Source: Trileptium ribeirensis (Eukaryota; Nematoda; Enoplea; Enoplida; Thoracostomopsidae). Taken from it: a DNA stretch of 64,000 bases. How positions within the stretch are numbered: the first letter of the stretch is position 1; the number at the start of each line of letters is the position of its first letter. Both the position numbers and the translations under genes were made by a program. Positions 28,676-41,900 of the stretch are shown here, in pieces. The notes under the pieces were generated by a model that had not been told where the DNA came from, ran no database searches, and worked only from the letters and a program-made list of their open reading frames with translations. The DNA lies in assembly GCA_030248225.1 (NCBI GenBank), contig JASANE010025076.1:1-64000 (forward strand). Direction: 5' to 3'.

Positions 28676-31600
28676 CTGTATATAGCATTTTTATGCAAAT
28701 AATACACCATGTGTGGTTGCATGTATAAATGGGAAATCGTTGCGAATAGAACCGCCGGAGAACACGACGGATTTACTTTTGGAAGCTGCCGCTGTAGTGA
28801 TAGATTTTTTATTTTTATTTCTGAGATAAATAAAGTTCATATCTGTTTTTATTCAGAGATATGCGGCTCAAATTTAACGTCAACAAAAATTATTTAAGGG
28901 TTGTGAGGCTTTTTAGGGAACCGAGCAACGACTTCTAGATAGTTCAGTGGTTTGCGTGAACAACTTTCACGGCAAGTCCGCTGGATCACTGGCGCCAGCT
29001 TGAGTTTGTCAAACATTGTCAATGCAGAAATTAATTCGGGCATAAATGGGTCAAGTAAAATCACAGTAATTAGTTCTGATTTGGCCGCTAGTTAAAATGA
29101 CATGTTTTTTTGGTTTTAGGGTTCAATATCATGTCTGTGAGACCTACAATTAATTTGTAAAATATTTGCTATAGGAAGTGACACAAATTATAAGTTACCG
29201 TTGAATATCTCGCATGATATTTGCACTCCAAAAATAATTTAACGACTGGATTTTGATCAAGACTTTCTTTTTAAATTTAATTATAAATTTAGTGTCTACC
29301 TAGTTTAGGTTGGTTTGGTAAACGAATTAATATGCACAGTATTAGATCTTCCGGTTTTGCCACTATTGAAAATTACTATGCAATAATTTTTGTTGTATAA
29401 TGTTCTTAGTGTGTATTTCGTTTGTGTGTTTTATGTTACACTTATCGTGGAATTCAAATTCATAACAAGCTGTTGTATTGTGTACGAATGATGGTTGTCT
29501 GTGAACGGTGATTGTGGATTGCGGCGAACGCTCAAGTATCTGCAAACGTAATTGTTGGCCAAATATATTACTCTTCCTCCTGTCAGTAGCAAAATGGCCA
29601 GTATCTACTTCACATCAGATCCCGAAGGAACATTTTCGTTTTCACGGTGGTTTGTGCAATTACTGCGTGCGTATATTGTGGCCATGGTATATCTACCTGG
29701 AAGTTATAAACTTTTATAAAGAACGATTACCGTGGTTTCGCATTAGTATGGTGCAGCATGGTGGTGGCGGTTAACAGTACGTTGGTTGATTGGTTTCAAC
29801 GTGGTAAACTATACACACTGGTTAAAAAACTGTTCTGTTAAAAGAAGACCTTGACTGTTATAAATAATTGCTGGATAATGTATGATTGCTTTGATTGATT
29901 TGTTGTTGATTGAGTTTTGAGTGAATGGTTTCATTTGTTGTATGCAATGTGGATACTGGCGCATTAACAAAGTTTAGGAAAATTTGAGAACAAATTTTTG
30001 TGTAGCGGAGGGGGTAATATAGCGGGTCAACCCCCTACACTTTGGACTGAGCTTATTTTATTAATGTTTTACAATAATATATTAGGAAAGAAATTACTGT
30101 GGGATCTTGCGTCATCAACAAAATCTGTTTATTTGTTGTCTAGTCTGTATTCTCTGCGTATTATATTTATTACAAGCGCTGTTCTGATATGTGTATTTGA
30201 TTTGCTGTTGTATTTTATTTGTAAGCAACGTGAAAACTGTGTATGTTTAATTGAGTTCTGTGTATAGCGTCAGTCTATGAGTCTGCATATAAAAACCTTA
30301 AAACGTATTGTTTTCTGTTCAAAAATTCCCAGCATGCTAAGCTTAAAGAAATATAATCTGTATAATTGTGGTCGCAACTGGCAGGGGGATGATTGGGTAA
30401 AAATGGGGTTTTAATGCCAAATCCCATAGGGCACACTGTAGATCAATCATACCAAATTTGGCTTCATTGACCCACCCGTTACGGAGTTGCGGTCCTCATC
30501 CCCTCGGTCATTTCTGGTAATAATAATTTATTTAATTCTTGAAAATTATAGCTTTAAGAAAATGTCAAACAATTTAAAAATTTACAGTTTGTGTGCCACG
30601 GCTATAGTTTGCTTACTTATCGGATTTGAGTGTAGCCACTGGGTACCTTAACCGTTACACTTACATTAGCAGATATGTAAGTGTATTTCTGCTGAATTTT
30701 CTGTAAAATCTCAAAATTTGTTATGAGTTAGAGATTCCAAGAATTTCATAAAAAGGGGTTCTCTAACGCAAGAATTAAAACTTGTGTTAGAGAGCGAATT
30801 TAACAATTCTAAGAATTCACAGCTCTGTTGGCAGCAATTATATTAAAAATTAACGGGTTAGAGAGATTTGAGAACTAGTTTTCTTTTGAGTTCCAAGAAA
30901 TCGGATTTAAAAAGTTATTTAAGCGGTTGCGCAGTCAGATCAGGGCCTCAGTCGGCATCAGAAGTTGTGTAATAAAGGTGAGTATGGTTCAGTTGTTTAT
31001 TTGTATTGGTTGTATTTTGTTGTATTGTACTGAAAGAAATAAACGATATTTGTTGATAAATTATGACACATTAAGGCCTTAGGAATAAGTAAATAAAGCA
31101 CAAGTGGAAATCTCATTGGAGTATTTCAGGTGAAAATTAACGTAGTTTGTGTGTAATCTACGGTGGGACTAAACACCCTAGGACCACGTAGGCTACACGC
31201 GCAATATTTAAAAATAAACAATTAGGGACTGGAAATTTAATTTCATTTCAGGTCTTTTCCTAAAAGTGGCTTCTAACAGGCCATCTAATAAAACGAATAA
31301 TTCTATCTCGATTTTAAGTTGTAGGCAGTTTTCCAGGGCTGAGACCTGATTCCGCCCCGGCTGCCAACTGTTCTTCGATTTCCTGAAACTCAAAAATAAC
31401 AAAAATTCAATATAAAATTAGAGCGCAGAAGGCGCTGATATATTTTCTTGTAGCGGAAACTTCGCGCTGACCGGTGCGAGGTTCGGGTTTTGCGAAGCCT
31501 TTCGGCCACTGTCCGCTGCGTAAATTTCTTGCAGTAGTTTCGAAGCGACGATCACCTGCTAAGGGCCATTGTTGTTGATGTTGTCGTTTTCTGCATTTTA

Positions 31601-32316
31601 TCAGTTTATATTCACACATAAGAGTATATATCAAATATGTGTATGTATTTGTAGTTTTAAAATTTAAATTTTTCTTATGCGTTAAGGGCTAAAACCAGAC
31701 AAGAGAGCAGGAATTTCATTTCACAAAGGCCGACTAGCTGACCTGCTCATCGGGCGTCGTTCCGCCTGATGGGTAGTGGCAGTTGTTTTGTAGGGATATG
31801 TTGCAGGAGGACTGATATAAAGGGAGAGATCACGGGAACACAAAACAATGACACACTTGTTAGCATGGAAGCAGTTCCGACTGGAGCCAGGTAACATCCA
31901 TAATACAAAACCACTTGACGGTATCTCCATCAAACTTATAATTCCGTCTTTAAACTTAAAAATTAGATGGTTTCATGGCCATGCAAAACATATAGCTAGC
32001 GCTCTCAAGCCGTGCGTCGACGACAGAAAGCCCCATGGATTCTTTTATCAAGACAAAAGGATCTTCGCGGACCGTGTAAGAGTGCCGGCGCCCGCAACTA
32101 CATCACTGATCGGCGTTGGTGTTCGGGGTGTGGGGCGACGCACCGTCGACACTTCGGCAGTCTTTTTTCTCCTTTCGCTCCCCCTGAAGGTCGGCCGGAG
32201 AAACGTTAATTTCAATATTTTTTAATTTAATTAAAATTTTTAAGTAATTATATTTTAATTTATATTTTTAATTTCATTATTTTTGTAATTCAAATTTTGA
32301 AATAAAATAACAGTTT

Positions 32317-32778
32317 AGTGAACCAGATAAATTGTGTGTATTCGCTAATGTTTCTGCGTCTGAATACCTGACTTTGTTGTTACATTTGTAGTTAGTGAAC
32401 CAGATAAATTGTGTGTATTCGCTAATGTTTCTGCGTCTGAATGCCTGACTTTGTTGTTACATTTGTAGTTAGTGAACCAGATAAATTGTGTGTATTCGCT
32501 AATGTTTCTGCGTCTGAATACCTGACTTTGTTGTTACATTTGTAGTTAGTGAACCAGATAAATTGTGTGTATTCGCTAATGTTTCTGCGTCTGAATACCT
32601 GACTTTGTTGTTACATTTGTAGTTAGTGAACCAGATAAATTGTGTGTATTCGCTAATGTTTCCGCGTCTGAATACCTGACTTTGTTGTTACATTTGTAGT
32701 TAGTGAACCAGATAAATTGTTTGTATTCGCTAATGTTTCTGCGTCTGAATACCTGACTTTGTTGTTACATTTGTAGTT
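32317..32778. repeat. 77-bp tandem repeat, six copies
   Basis: Six head-to-tail copies start at 32317, 32394, 32471, 32548, 32625 and 32702, each opening with AGTGAACCAGATAAATTGTG. Copies differ by only one or two bases, so the array is young or homogenised. There are no unique spacers, so this is not a CRISPR array. Confidence 0.95.
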
Positions 32779-33149
32779 TCATATCCACAAAATTATCCTT
32801 GACATATGCGTTCAACAGTTTTTATGTTAACATTTGTATAATACTTGCCATTGTAAAGTGTTCAGTGTCTGAAACTCTAGTAATGATTACTTGCCATTGC
32901 TCTAGTAATGAACCTCTAGTAATGATTACTTGCTATTGTCTAAAACTCTAGTAATAATTACTTGCCATTTTTACAGTGTTCAGTATCTAAAATTCTAGTA
33001 ATGATCTTAATATTCTTTATTGTTCAGACAAATTCACAGCGTCGAGGGTTGCAATGTCATCTAACATTAGTCTTGCATCACAGGTGGGTCGCCGCTTTAG
33101 CAGGATGATTTGACGACTACGCTCTAGACGAAAGAGGCTCCAGAATAGG

Positions 33150-33415
33150 GGTTGGCCAGGCAGTATATTTCTTGAAATTTTTTGGATCTCAAAATTTCTC
33201 TCAAATTTGCTTTTTTTTTCCAAAAAGTTTTGCCAATTCGCGATAAATTTTTCGTAATTTCGTATATTTCATGCCGCTATTACTCCAATTTTTGTCAATT
33301 TTCACCATATTTTTTCGTATTTATGCTAAAGTTATCAACAAGCTTGGGCGCACGGCGGGAAGGCGGGTAGATTTGGCTTAGTCCGTTAAGGGTAACCCCC
33401 TATCCCTCCCTTATC
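33150..33415 (+). repeat. Dispersed repeat, copy 1
   Basis: This AT-rich stretch followed by a pyrimidine-rich end (CCCCCTATCCCTCCC) resembles the reverse complement of 40955-41215. Shared pieces include TTGAAATTTTKKGG, GCCAATTCGNGATAAATTTT, CGTAATTTCGT and AGATTTGGCTT. The copies are diverged, and their nature (MITE, SINE tail or other) is unclear. Confidence 0.5.
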
Positions 33416-33618
33416 AACACCTATGGCTTAGTACTTGCTATAAAAAATAATGTTTGCGTGCAAAACTTTACCATGGCTTCTAAATTTAAGAACAGCAATA
33501 AAACAAACCAGCAAAACCTGGCGCTGGTGTGTAAATTGAGAAGAAGCAAGAATTTCATAAAACAAACTAGCGCTGAAAGGTAAGATCAAAGGTTAATATA
33601 TATTATGTGAAAACTAAT

Positions 33619-34052
33619 TATGCAGCGTTTACGTTATGAAGGACCCCCATGTGAAAGTTTTGTCCACCCAGAGTGTCTCTTTCACCGTCAATTATATGGT
33701 GTCTGGGACACTATGGTGTTTCTTATGGTATTTTGAGACAGTTTACATAGGTAATGTAGTGTCGATAATAGTATGGTGTAGACTACACCATAAAATTTAT
33801 ATGGTTTTAGCTACACCATGCTGTTATTTATACTCAATATATAATGGGTTTGTGTATGGTGTCCTTGACACCGTCAGTTAAAAAACAATAGGTAGATTAA
33901 AAGACACTATAGCTACGTTGACGGTGTCTCATACACCATCTATTGCATTATATAGTGTAGGTATATACCGTATACCACCGGATGGTATGGTCTACATCAT
34001 TGGGGATAAATCTTTCACATGGGGAGTCCTTTATAACGTAAACACCGCATTT
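33619..34052. mobile_element. MITE family X, copy 1
   Basis: The ends form terminal inverted repeats of about 40 bp: ATGCAGCGTTTACGTTATGA at the left and, on the other strand, ATGCGGTGTTTACGTTATAA at the right, both continuing into AGGACYCCCCATGTGAAAG. The interior contains repeated short mirror motifs around ATGGTGT and ACACCAT. A second copy lies at 35400-35838. No transposase is encoded. Confidence 0.8.
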
Positions 34053-35399
34053 AGCTATGGTAGAAGCAACCTTACGAAGTCGAAAATTGAAGGCGATGAT
34101 AGATTCGTGTAACAGAACAATTGCTATTATTGTTAAAGCTAGTTATAGTTAAAACATACCTCAGTAATAAGGAACGACAAAAATTGACGGTGTTTCTTCT
34201 TATAGTGAATCGCACTGTTACTTCTGGTGTTTCAGAACCGAACTCAGAGAAATTGCAAATTTTCAAATGTGGACACAAACTGAGCTTCACACAAGTAAAT
34301 GAGGCGTTTGTATATTATTACGACCGTGTTATTTCTAAAAATTTACCCCAATTTGTTATCGTCTTTTACTATCTCCTAAAAAGGCAACTCCTAGTTATCC
34401 ACAACGACGGTGAAGGGCAGTATCTACGTTTTCCATCTACTGATTCTTGATACAGCTATATGATTTATGTAATGCATTATTGGTGGCCAGCAATGGGCAG
34501 TATCTACACAGTTGTTTCAAAGATGTTTTGAGAAATTTTTTTAGTGTTTTCAAATGTGCCGTAGGATTTATAAGCCACCCAATATGGCGTCGAGACAATG
34601 AATACAACGTATCAAATGGGTTAAATGATTCTATAATCATATAGTTTACGTCCAACAAGCAAAAACCTTGGTTTGTAAAAATTTGGAAAATTTCACTTTT
34701 ATGTGGTATTTTTTAAGGTTTGGCTCATAGCTCTATAACGACCACTTTGCATATTTGCTTGACTTTGAAGTTAGGGAAATATCACATTAAGAATATAAAA
34801 ACTTGAGAAATATTATCACAAAGTTGATGTAGAATAGTTTCGAAAACAGCGTTAACGATTTTCATGTTCCAGCACATTGGTTATACTAAAGCTTTAACAA
34901 AATATATTATGTTTTGCTAATTGTATTTGGACATGTTTTCATGAACCTCCATTAATCACATCGAAAAATTTCCATATTACTTAAATGGCAGTGAATAATG
35001 GCTTCTATAAACGCAATGCAATCACAGTGGTTCCAAAATAAGTTTAAGAGTTTAATATTCCTGTTTCTATTTTAAACCAACAGATCCTTCGGCCCTCTTC
35101 TCTAATGAAATACGAACCTTTCACCTAAATCTATCTGTCGTTAAAAAGAATATTTCACTCTATATTAAAGTTCAGAAATGTATCAAACAGAGTTCCTTTT
35201 AAAATCTCGCAATATTTAAGAAATATTTTTGAAAATTTACCCTCGCAAATATTGTTAGGAAGCTATTGCTGTTATTACCATACGAATAATTTCATATAGG
35301 AATAATTTAGAAGACATATATCTGACGCAGCAATTGGAAGAAGCTCGAAGAAGAATGTACGAATAATTTCGAGAAAGTTTTTTCTTTGATCGATGTTTC
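34053..35399. other. Spacer between two MITE copies; no gene recognised
   Basis: About 1.35 kb of AT-rich DNA. The longest open frames (for example 34121-34450) have no recognisable domain, and no splice-linked homology was seen. I see nothing else here. Confidence 0.4.
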
Positions 35400-35838
35400 A
35401 TGCCGCGTTTATGTTACAAAGAACCCCCAGTGGATATTTTGTCTCCGTGAGTGTCTGTACTACCATCCATTATATGGTGTCTTGGACACTATGGTGTTTC
35501 TGATCGCATTTTAAGTTAGTATACATAAGTGGTGTAGTGTCGATAATAGTATGGTGTAGACTACACCATAAAATTAATATGGTGTGAGCTAAACCATGTT
35601 GTTATTTAAATAGCTAATTAGCTTATATAATGCTTTGGTGGATGGTGTCCTTGACACTGTCAGTAATAAACAATAGGTAGATTTAGTAGTTCCACTATAG
35701 TCAAGTTGATGTTGCCGAATACACCATCTATTTCATTATGTGGCGTAGGTATACACAGTATAGTACAGGATGATGTTGTCTAGACCATTTACGGACAAAA
35801 CTTTTACATGGGTGTCTTTTACAACTTAAACGCTGCAT
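35400..35838. mobile_element. MITE family X, copy 2
   Basis: Same organisation and length as 33619-34052, with left end ATGCCGCGTTTATGTTACAA and right end TTAAACGCTGCAT, and the shared interior ATATGGTGTCTTGGACACTA. Divergence from copy 1 is roughly 15-20 percent by eye, so the family is not young. Confidence 0.8.
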
Positions 35839-38133
35839 TAATACTAAGAACTTGTTTCTTTGTTGTTGGAATCAAATTTCTTGACATAAATCCGACACCA
35901 AAATTTGGTTGCTTAATAATTTTTTGTCGTTTTGACATCTTTGAAAAAATTGCTGGGACTTAGCGACTTGATCTTCTTTGTATACTACAATCTTTATTTG
36001 TTACGGGAATGTTCTCTAATTTGTGGGAAAGCATTTTTGCGGCAACTTTTTTGCCGTATGCTTGTTTATAACTACAAGTTTCGATCATTACCCATACTGT
36101 TCGTTGCACGATTATGGTTTCATGTTTCGGTTAGCCATTCAGTGCCTCTATTCCACATTGCAACAGCAATCTCAAAACACGTTCACTGGTTTCAAGTTTC
36201 AAATACCATTTTATAATAATTAAAAATATGCACACGGCCTTTAGACGTAAACCTATGTATATAGTAGCATTGGATTTAATTAATTTAATGCTTATCAACC
36301 GCATCTATTCGCGGTATTTATATGTTTAGTCGAAAATCTATATTTAATATGGATTTTGGTAAACAGTACATGTTTTGGATACATAATGTTATCCAAGGTT
36401 TTAAACTGAGTTTTCGAAACAAGTTTGAAATGATACGAAGGTTCTGGGTTCAGCTTTAGGTGTGTTTTTTTCAATAGGATCCCAAGGCCTCTAGGGGGTA
36501 AATTATCGCGATTTAAATTATTATGATGAGGGGAACGGTACAGATCCTAAGAGAGGGTCCGACTCTTACTCGAAACCCCATTACTCCCTATAATACTACT
36601 GATGTAAAATTTAAAATACTTTTGAGAAACACAGTTTCAATTTCTTGATGTTATTTATAATTTTCATAAGATTGTCCAGAAATGTTTTGGGAATAATAGT
36701 TTTTCTAATCACTCCATGGTCCAGCATCAGTACGTAGGAAACATGGAAAATGAGAGAACAACTCTGGATGGTAAATGATATGTTGAAGCTAACGTTTATA
36801 ATTTTCATAAGATTGTCCAGAAATGTTTTGGGAATAATAGTTTTTCTAATCACTCCATGGTCCAGCATCAGTACGTAGGAAACATGGAAAATGAGAGAAC
36901 AACTCTGGATGGTAAATGATATGTTGAAGCTAACGTTTATAATTTTCATAAGATTGTCCAGAAATGTTTTGGGAATAATAGTTTTTCTAATCACTCCATG
37001 GTCCAGCATCAGTACGTAGGAAACATGGAAAATGAGAGAACAACTCTGGATGGTAAATGATATGTTGAAGCTAACGTTTATATCTTACGAAAGAACAGCT
37101 TAGGAGATGAGTTGGCTGAATTAGTTGACTTAGCCTTAGTATAAGGCTTATTTATAAGGACCTTTAGCTTAGGCTTAGGCATTAGTATGTCGTAGGCGAC
37201 ACAAATTCCACTAAGCGTTCGCCACTTAATTGTTGTTTGACTTTGTCTGTTCCTTCTCGTACCGTTTCAAGTGTAGTTTTCATTTCATTTCATGGTTTTG
37301 TTAGCATATGAATAGGTTATCTAATTATGAAACAGTGCCTTATTTGATGTAATTAATTAGAATTCCATAACAACTGTTCAAATAACTTTTAAACAACAGC
37401 AATTAGCACACATTTGGAAGCGGCGTAGAACATCTATGGGTGCCCTGTAATTATCAAACACGAAATCACAACAAATGTAGACTTGTCTAATAAGATAGGT
37501 TAGCATTCAGGTTTTCATGTAATTGATATCAGATTTTCGTTCGAAAGCGATTATGACTCCAAAAACATGTATATTGTTGTAAGTACGCAACACGAATTTG
37601 ACAAAAATTCTACCATTACCAAAACCGTTCCAGTTAGCATAACTCAGGGAAATTTGAGATTAATCAGTGGACGATAATGACTCCAAAAAATATGTATATT
37701 GTTGTAAGTACGCAACACGAATTTGACAAAATTCTACCATTACCAAAACCGTTCCAGTTAGTAACACCATGGTTTGTTTAAATCTGGGGCGTATATATAG
37801 TGTCACTGAGCCACCCTCTTATTTCAGGAAACATAGTTACGTATATGACTGTACTAATTTAGTATCCAAGCATTCGGTTATCCTGTTATTTTCAAAGTCG
37901 GTTAATCGGTCGATTTTTCCACCAACCGGTCACAAATAACAGAGAAATTCAGTAATGTTCATGCCTGAAGTAACACCACCATACAGTGTTAAATAATTGT
38001 TGAACTGGGCAGTTGACACTTGGTGACAAGTTCAAGAATCGCTACTGAGTGTGATATAAAGTTACAATCACGTAATATACCTACCTATACGTATTCAATG
38101 TAAAATACAGTTTTTGAAGTGAATATTTGAGGA
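35839..38133. other. Intergenic AT-rich DNA upstream of the receptor-like gene
   Basis: It contains the 141-bp array (36655-37080) and a duplicated segment of about 90 bp (37550-37640 and 37672-37760, both with ATGTATATTGTTGTAAGTAC). If the receptor-like gene has a first exon encoding a signal peptide it could lie here, but none was recognised. ORF 35932-36216 has no support. Confidence 0.45.
36655..37080. repeat. 141-bp tandem repeat, about three copies
   Basis: The motif TTTTCATAAGATTGTCCAGA recurs at 36661, 36802 and 36943, giving a 141-bp period. Copies are almost identical. Because 141 is a multiple of three, the array is open in one minus frame for 132 codons, which is an artefact of the period rather than a gene. 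Confidence 0.93.
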
Positions 38134-38917
38134 ATGACGAGTCAATATTTTAACAACCAAGCACTGCTAGATAGCTTAAATGGTACCACAGTTCAAGCGA
38201 TTGGATTTTGGCAAGATCCGTACGTTAACGAATGTATTCTTAATCCAAATTCCCAAACGGCAATCAAATATCGCGATCGCTGCCTTTACAACGGCATCAA
38301 TATAGATCTAATTAAAATAATTATAGAGTTGATCCTCAGTGCTCAGCTTCAATTTCGCCAGTCGTCCGCCATGTATTCGAATTTGTCCAATGAGTCCCGA
38401 TCGCCAACCCACTGGGATCTCTCGATAAATGGCTGGCCAACGCGGAGAACCGGATCCATGCCAACAGCGATTAGGGATTCTTACAGCAACAAAGATTTCT
38501 CAGCTGCTTTGAAATCAGTATCTGTGAACCCCTTCATTGATCAACGCAAAACAACAGAAATTATAGCTCACAACGTCCGGCAGTATGATTTATGTTATTC
38601 TGATTCGATAATGTTCTACAGACCCGGAATCATTCTCCAGCCCTCAACTTCGGCTATCCGGCATAAGTTTTGGTTTTTAAAGGCTTTAGGACGGCCATCG
38701 ACTCAGGCTTGTCTTGTGACATATTTTATAATTGTTTGGGCTTTAAGCGTGTTGCTAACATTTGATTCAGACCACGACAGTCCGACAAGTAGTCGTAGCA
38801 TCACTAATGCGTCAGAATCATTGTTCGATGGAATCGTTACTCGATTTAAATCGTCGACAAGGAATTTGGCTGAAAGTGCAACATTTGTTATTGCAAATTG
38901 TTTGCAACAAGACTCAG
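38134..38917 (+). CDS. Receptor-like gene exon 1: S1 ligand-binding half, TM1, pore
   Basis: An ATG at 38134 opens 261 codons plus one base. LNGTTVQAIGFWQDPYV and YNGINIDLIKIIIELI match the start of S1 and its membrane-proximal helix. CYSDSIMFYRPG sits where S1 meets TM1. The donor is CTCAG|GTATTG. The frame runs on only five codons into the intron before a stop. Confidence 0.75.
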
Positions 38918-41900
38918 GTATTGCAATTTAATAGTTATCCGTAATATTAGCATGAAAATTTGTATATCAAGAATTCAATGCAAAACACATGTAGAAAAGT
39001 ATGGCACTCCTGTAATTCTTTACCTTATCTGATATTCGTTTTTCCACTTGTCCCCAAAGGATTGCTCTAGGAAACACACCAAGTCTCATCGTTGATGTTT
39101 TTCGGCGGTGACTGTTGATTAGCCAGATTAGCCAACAGATTGTAAGTGGTGGCGGATTGATTGGTCAGGAAAACCTGAGGGTTCTTGACACCTGGAACGG
39201 AGTTGGCTCCAACAAAGGTGCAGAACGGGGCGTAGTAGTCGGTCCACAGCTCAGAAGTTGAATCGAATGGAGCGAACGTGGGAGTTATAGCAGCGGAGGT
39301 GACGTTGATGTTCAGGATTACTCCAGTGGCAGTAGTCTGGAGTAGCTGTAGAAACTGGTCTTTTAGAAACTATTTGTTGTTGCTGTTGTTCCATCCGTTG
39401 TTGATGCTCCTTTCACTGAAGATCAATTGCTGCCATCTGCTGTTTTTGCATCTCGAGTTGTTGACTCTTCAGCTTGACCAATTCGCTTAGTTCCGCCAAG
39501 CTTGACAATGATTCTTTTCAATCCGGAGACGTTCGGGGCCTTGTCTGCTCTGGACCAGGATCCTAGTCAGTGCGCCACATGATCATTTTGTATCGGAGGG
39601 TCTGAGCGTAGGTAAGCACAAGGACTCGAGAATAAAGTAAAAACATTTATTTGAAAAGAGGTAGAAAACAAAACAAGTAGACGGAAATGCACAATCTGCA
39701 CAATGAGTACTCTGGATATTCTTTGAGTCAAATATGAACACAATGTTAACTTTTCGACAACTGGACATTCCTGTTTCAGATGTCAAGCCGGCTACACGGT
39801 CGATTGCAACACTTTGCAGTGTGTTTGGATTCCTTATCTATTATCATTATACGGCGCTAACAATTCGTATAATATTCGCTCATACAACGTTCAATGAAGA
39901 CGCACGAGTTGAAGATGTTTTCAATGTAAATCAATATTTTTGATACTTTGATAAACCACAAATATCAAAAGAATCATATTTGGCTGAGTAACGAATACGT
40001 TAAAAATATTATGCCAAAATTTTAAGAGCTAAGTACTCAGGGTCTATGGTCTATGGTCTATGGTCTATGGTCTATGGTCTATGGTCTATGGTCTATGGTC
40101 TATGGTCTATGGTCTATGGTCTATGGTCTATGGTCTATGGTCTATGGTCTATGGTCTATGGTCTATGGTCTATGGTCTATGGTCTATGGTCTATGGTCTA
40201 TGGTCTATGGTCTATGGTCTATGGGCTATGGTCTATGGGCTATGGTCTATGGGCTATGGTCTATGGTCTATGGTCTATGGTCTATGGTCTATGGTCTGTG
40301 GTCTATGGTCTATGGTCTATGGTCTATGGTCTATGGTCTATGGTCTGTGGTCTATGGTCTATGGTCTATGGTCTATGGTCTATGGTCTATGGTACCGCGA
40401 TAGTCTGAACTTAGATTAACCATTTCTTGCATGAATTAATGTGCATTTCGGCATGATGTTGAACAAACTGTTGCTCAGCGGCGGAATGAACCTGAGTCGT
40501 TTGGCTGCAAGCCATGTACATTAGCCACTGCGCAATCATAGGATGTGTTGCTTGGTTCGTTAAGGAACCTCATAAGGCGAGCGAATAATACCGCGCGTGC
40601 AATCGCACGCAGCAGGACCAACTCAGTTAATACATCGTTTCACTGTCCCAAATATAAGATTGCGATGCCCGAAAGGTCAAAACAATAATAACGCGAGGCC
40701 TTAGCCTCGCACTATATTACAAGCCGTCTAGCGTCAGCTATACGCAATGCATTTGAAAAAAACTCATTTTTTACCAAATTGCGAGTCGAAGTAACAGAAT
40801 TAAAGAAGTTTTAATGATTATACTAGAATGCAAATTATACATTTATATAATTAATAGTGTAGAGAAAAAGCTTATGTTTGTATTTCTATTCTTTTGTTCT
40901 GAACATGGTATAAAGGTTAACTTATAATTTATAAATCTTGAAAATGCTCATAGGTGACGATGGGAGGGTAGGGAATTTACATCTTCCCTAAAGGAACCCC
41001 CAAAGCCAAATCTGCTCCCCTGAAGGCTCCTCAAAGATTTGGCAAACCAGTGTGACAGTTGGCTAAAATTGGGGTAAAATTGGCAAAAATTAGACGAAAT
41101 TAGGAAAATTTATCACGAATGAGCAGAAATTATGGAAAATTTAACAAAAGTGAGAAAAAATTGAGGTCCTCAAAATTTCAGGAAGTTAACCCCGACGGGC
41201 GTTCGCCGCCAATTGGCTTGATATACGATGTATAACAAAACACATTCTCATCTATTTGTTTTGTTTTTCTCGTGTGAGCCAAACTAACATAAACTATCAA
41301 CTGCTAACGACAATTAAGCAAGGGCCAAAATTTAGATGTGGCAAGTAGAAACGATAGTGTTATGTAGCTGCCTAATGTAGTTAGTTTAAAAGTCGAGAAG
41401 AAGCAGTTTATCGAACACAAACTTGGCGCATTAAAACAAGCATTAAGACTAAACGCAGAAAACAATTTAGAAATTAATATCGAATTTTGAGCTGAACTTT
41501 TGAGTTTAAACTTTACACTGATGCGTCATTCACATTAAGATGCGTGAACTCACTGCACGCGGTTACGCGATAGCCCCAGTGGTCGTTACACTGCAGTTGT
41601 CGTTACATTGTAACGATTCATATCCCGACCCTGATGCGAGGTACAAATGGGGTGCTCCAGCTCCATGCAGGAGATGCAAACAACCTTGCCGTGGTCACTA
41701 CATGAAACGTAAGTTTAAATATAGAATTACACAGAGAACCTCTAGCACACTCACGCAATCACACTTCAATTGTAAGCACCAATTAGCAATAATAGTTACC
41801 AACGCCAAGTTACTACGAAAATGGTTTAATTATGATCGCGGAATCATGCATTTTCCGGAGAAAAAATTTTCGGATCATGTATAGTTGCACAACAAAGGCC

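Larger units (their letters stand above)
28097..33618. other. AT-rich host DNA right of retroelement A; no gene recognised
   Basis: No ORF here shows a domain. The segment contains a TA/TG-rich microsatellite (about 28260-28425), a small MITE-like block (28424-28675), a 77-bp tandem array (32317-32778), short degenerate repeats with the motif CTAGTAATGATTACTTGCCATT (about 32860-33005) and a dispersed repeat (33150-33415). Open frames at 29508-29774, 31848-32225 and 33017-33223 are unsupported. Confidence 0.5.

Noticed and set aside
31848..32225. 125-codon ORF with a basic C terminus
   Set aside because: No recognisable domain, no splice support and no related sequence in the window.
32317..32778. 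Possible CRISPR-like array
   Set aside because: The repeats are directly contiguous with no unique spacers, and the context is eukaryotic.
36611..37009. 132-codon minus ORF with internal repeats
   Set aside because: It follows from the 141-bp tandem period being divisible by three; no other evidence.
40046..40419. Long open frames reading MVYGLWS repeatedly
   Set aside because: They are the product of a 7-bp microsatellite without stops in several frames; no start context or domain.
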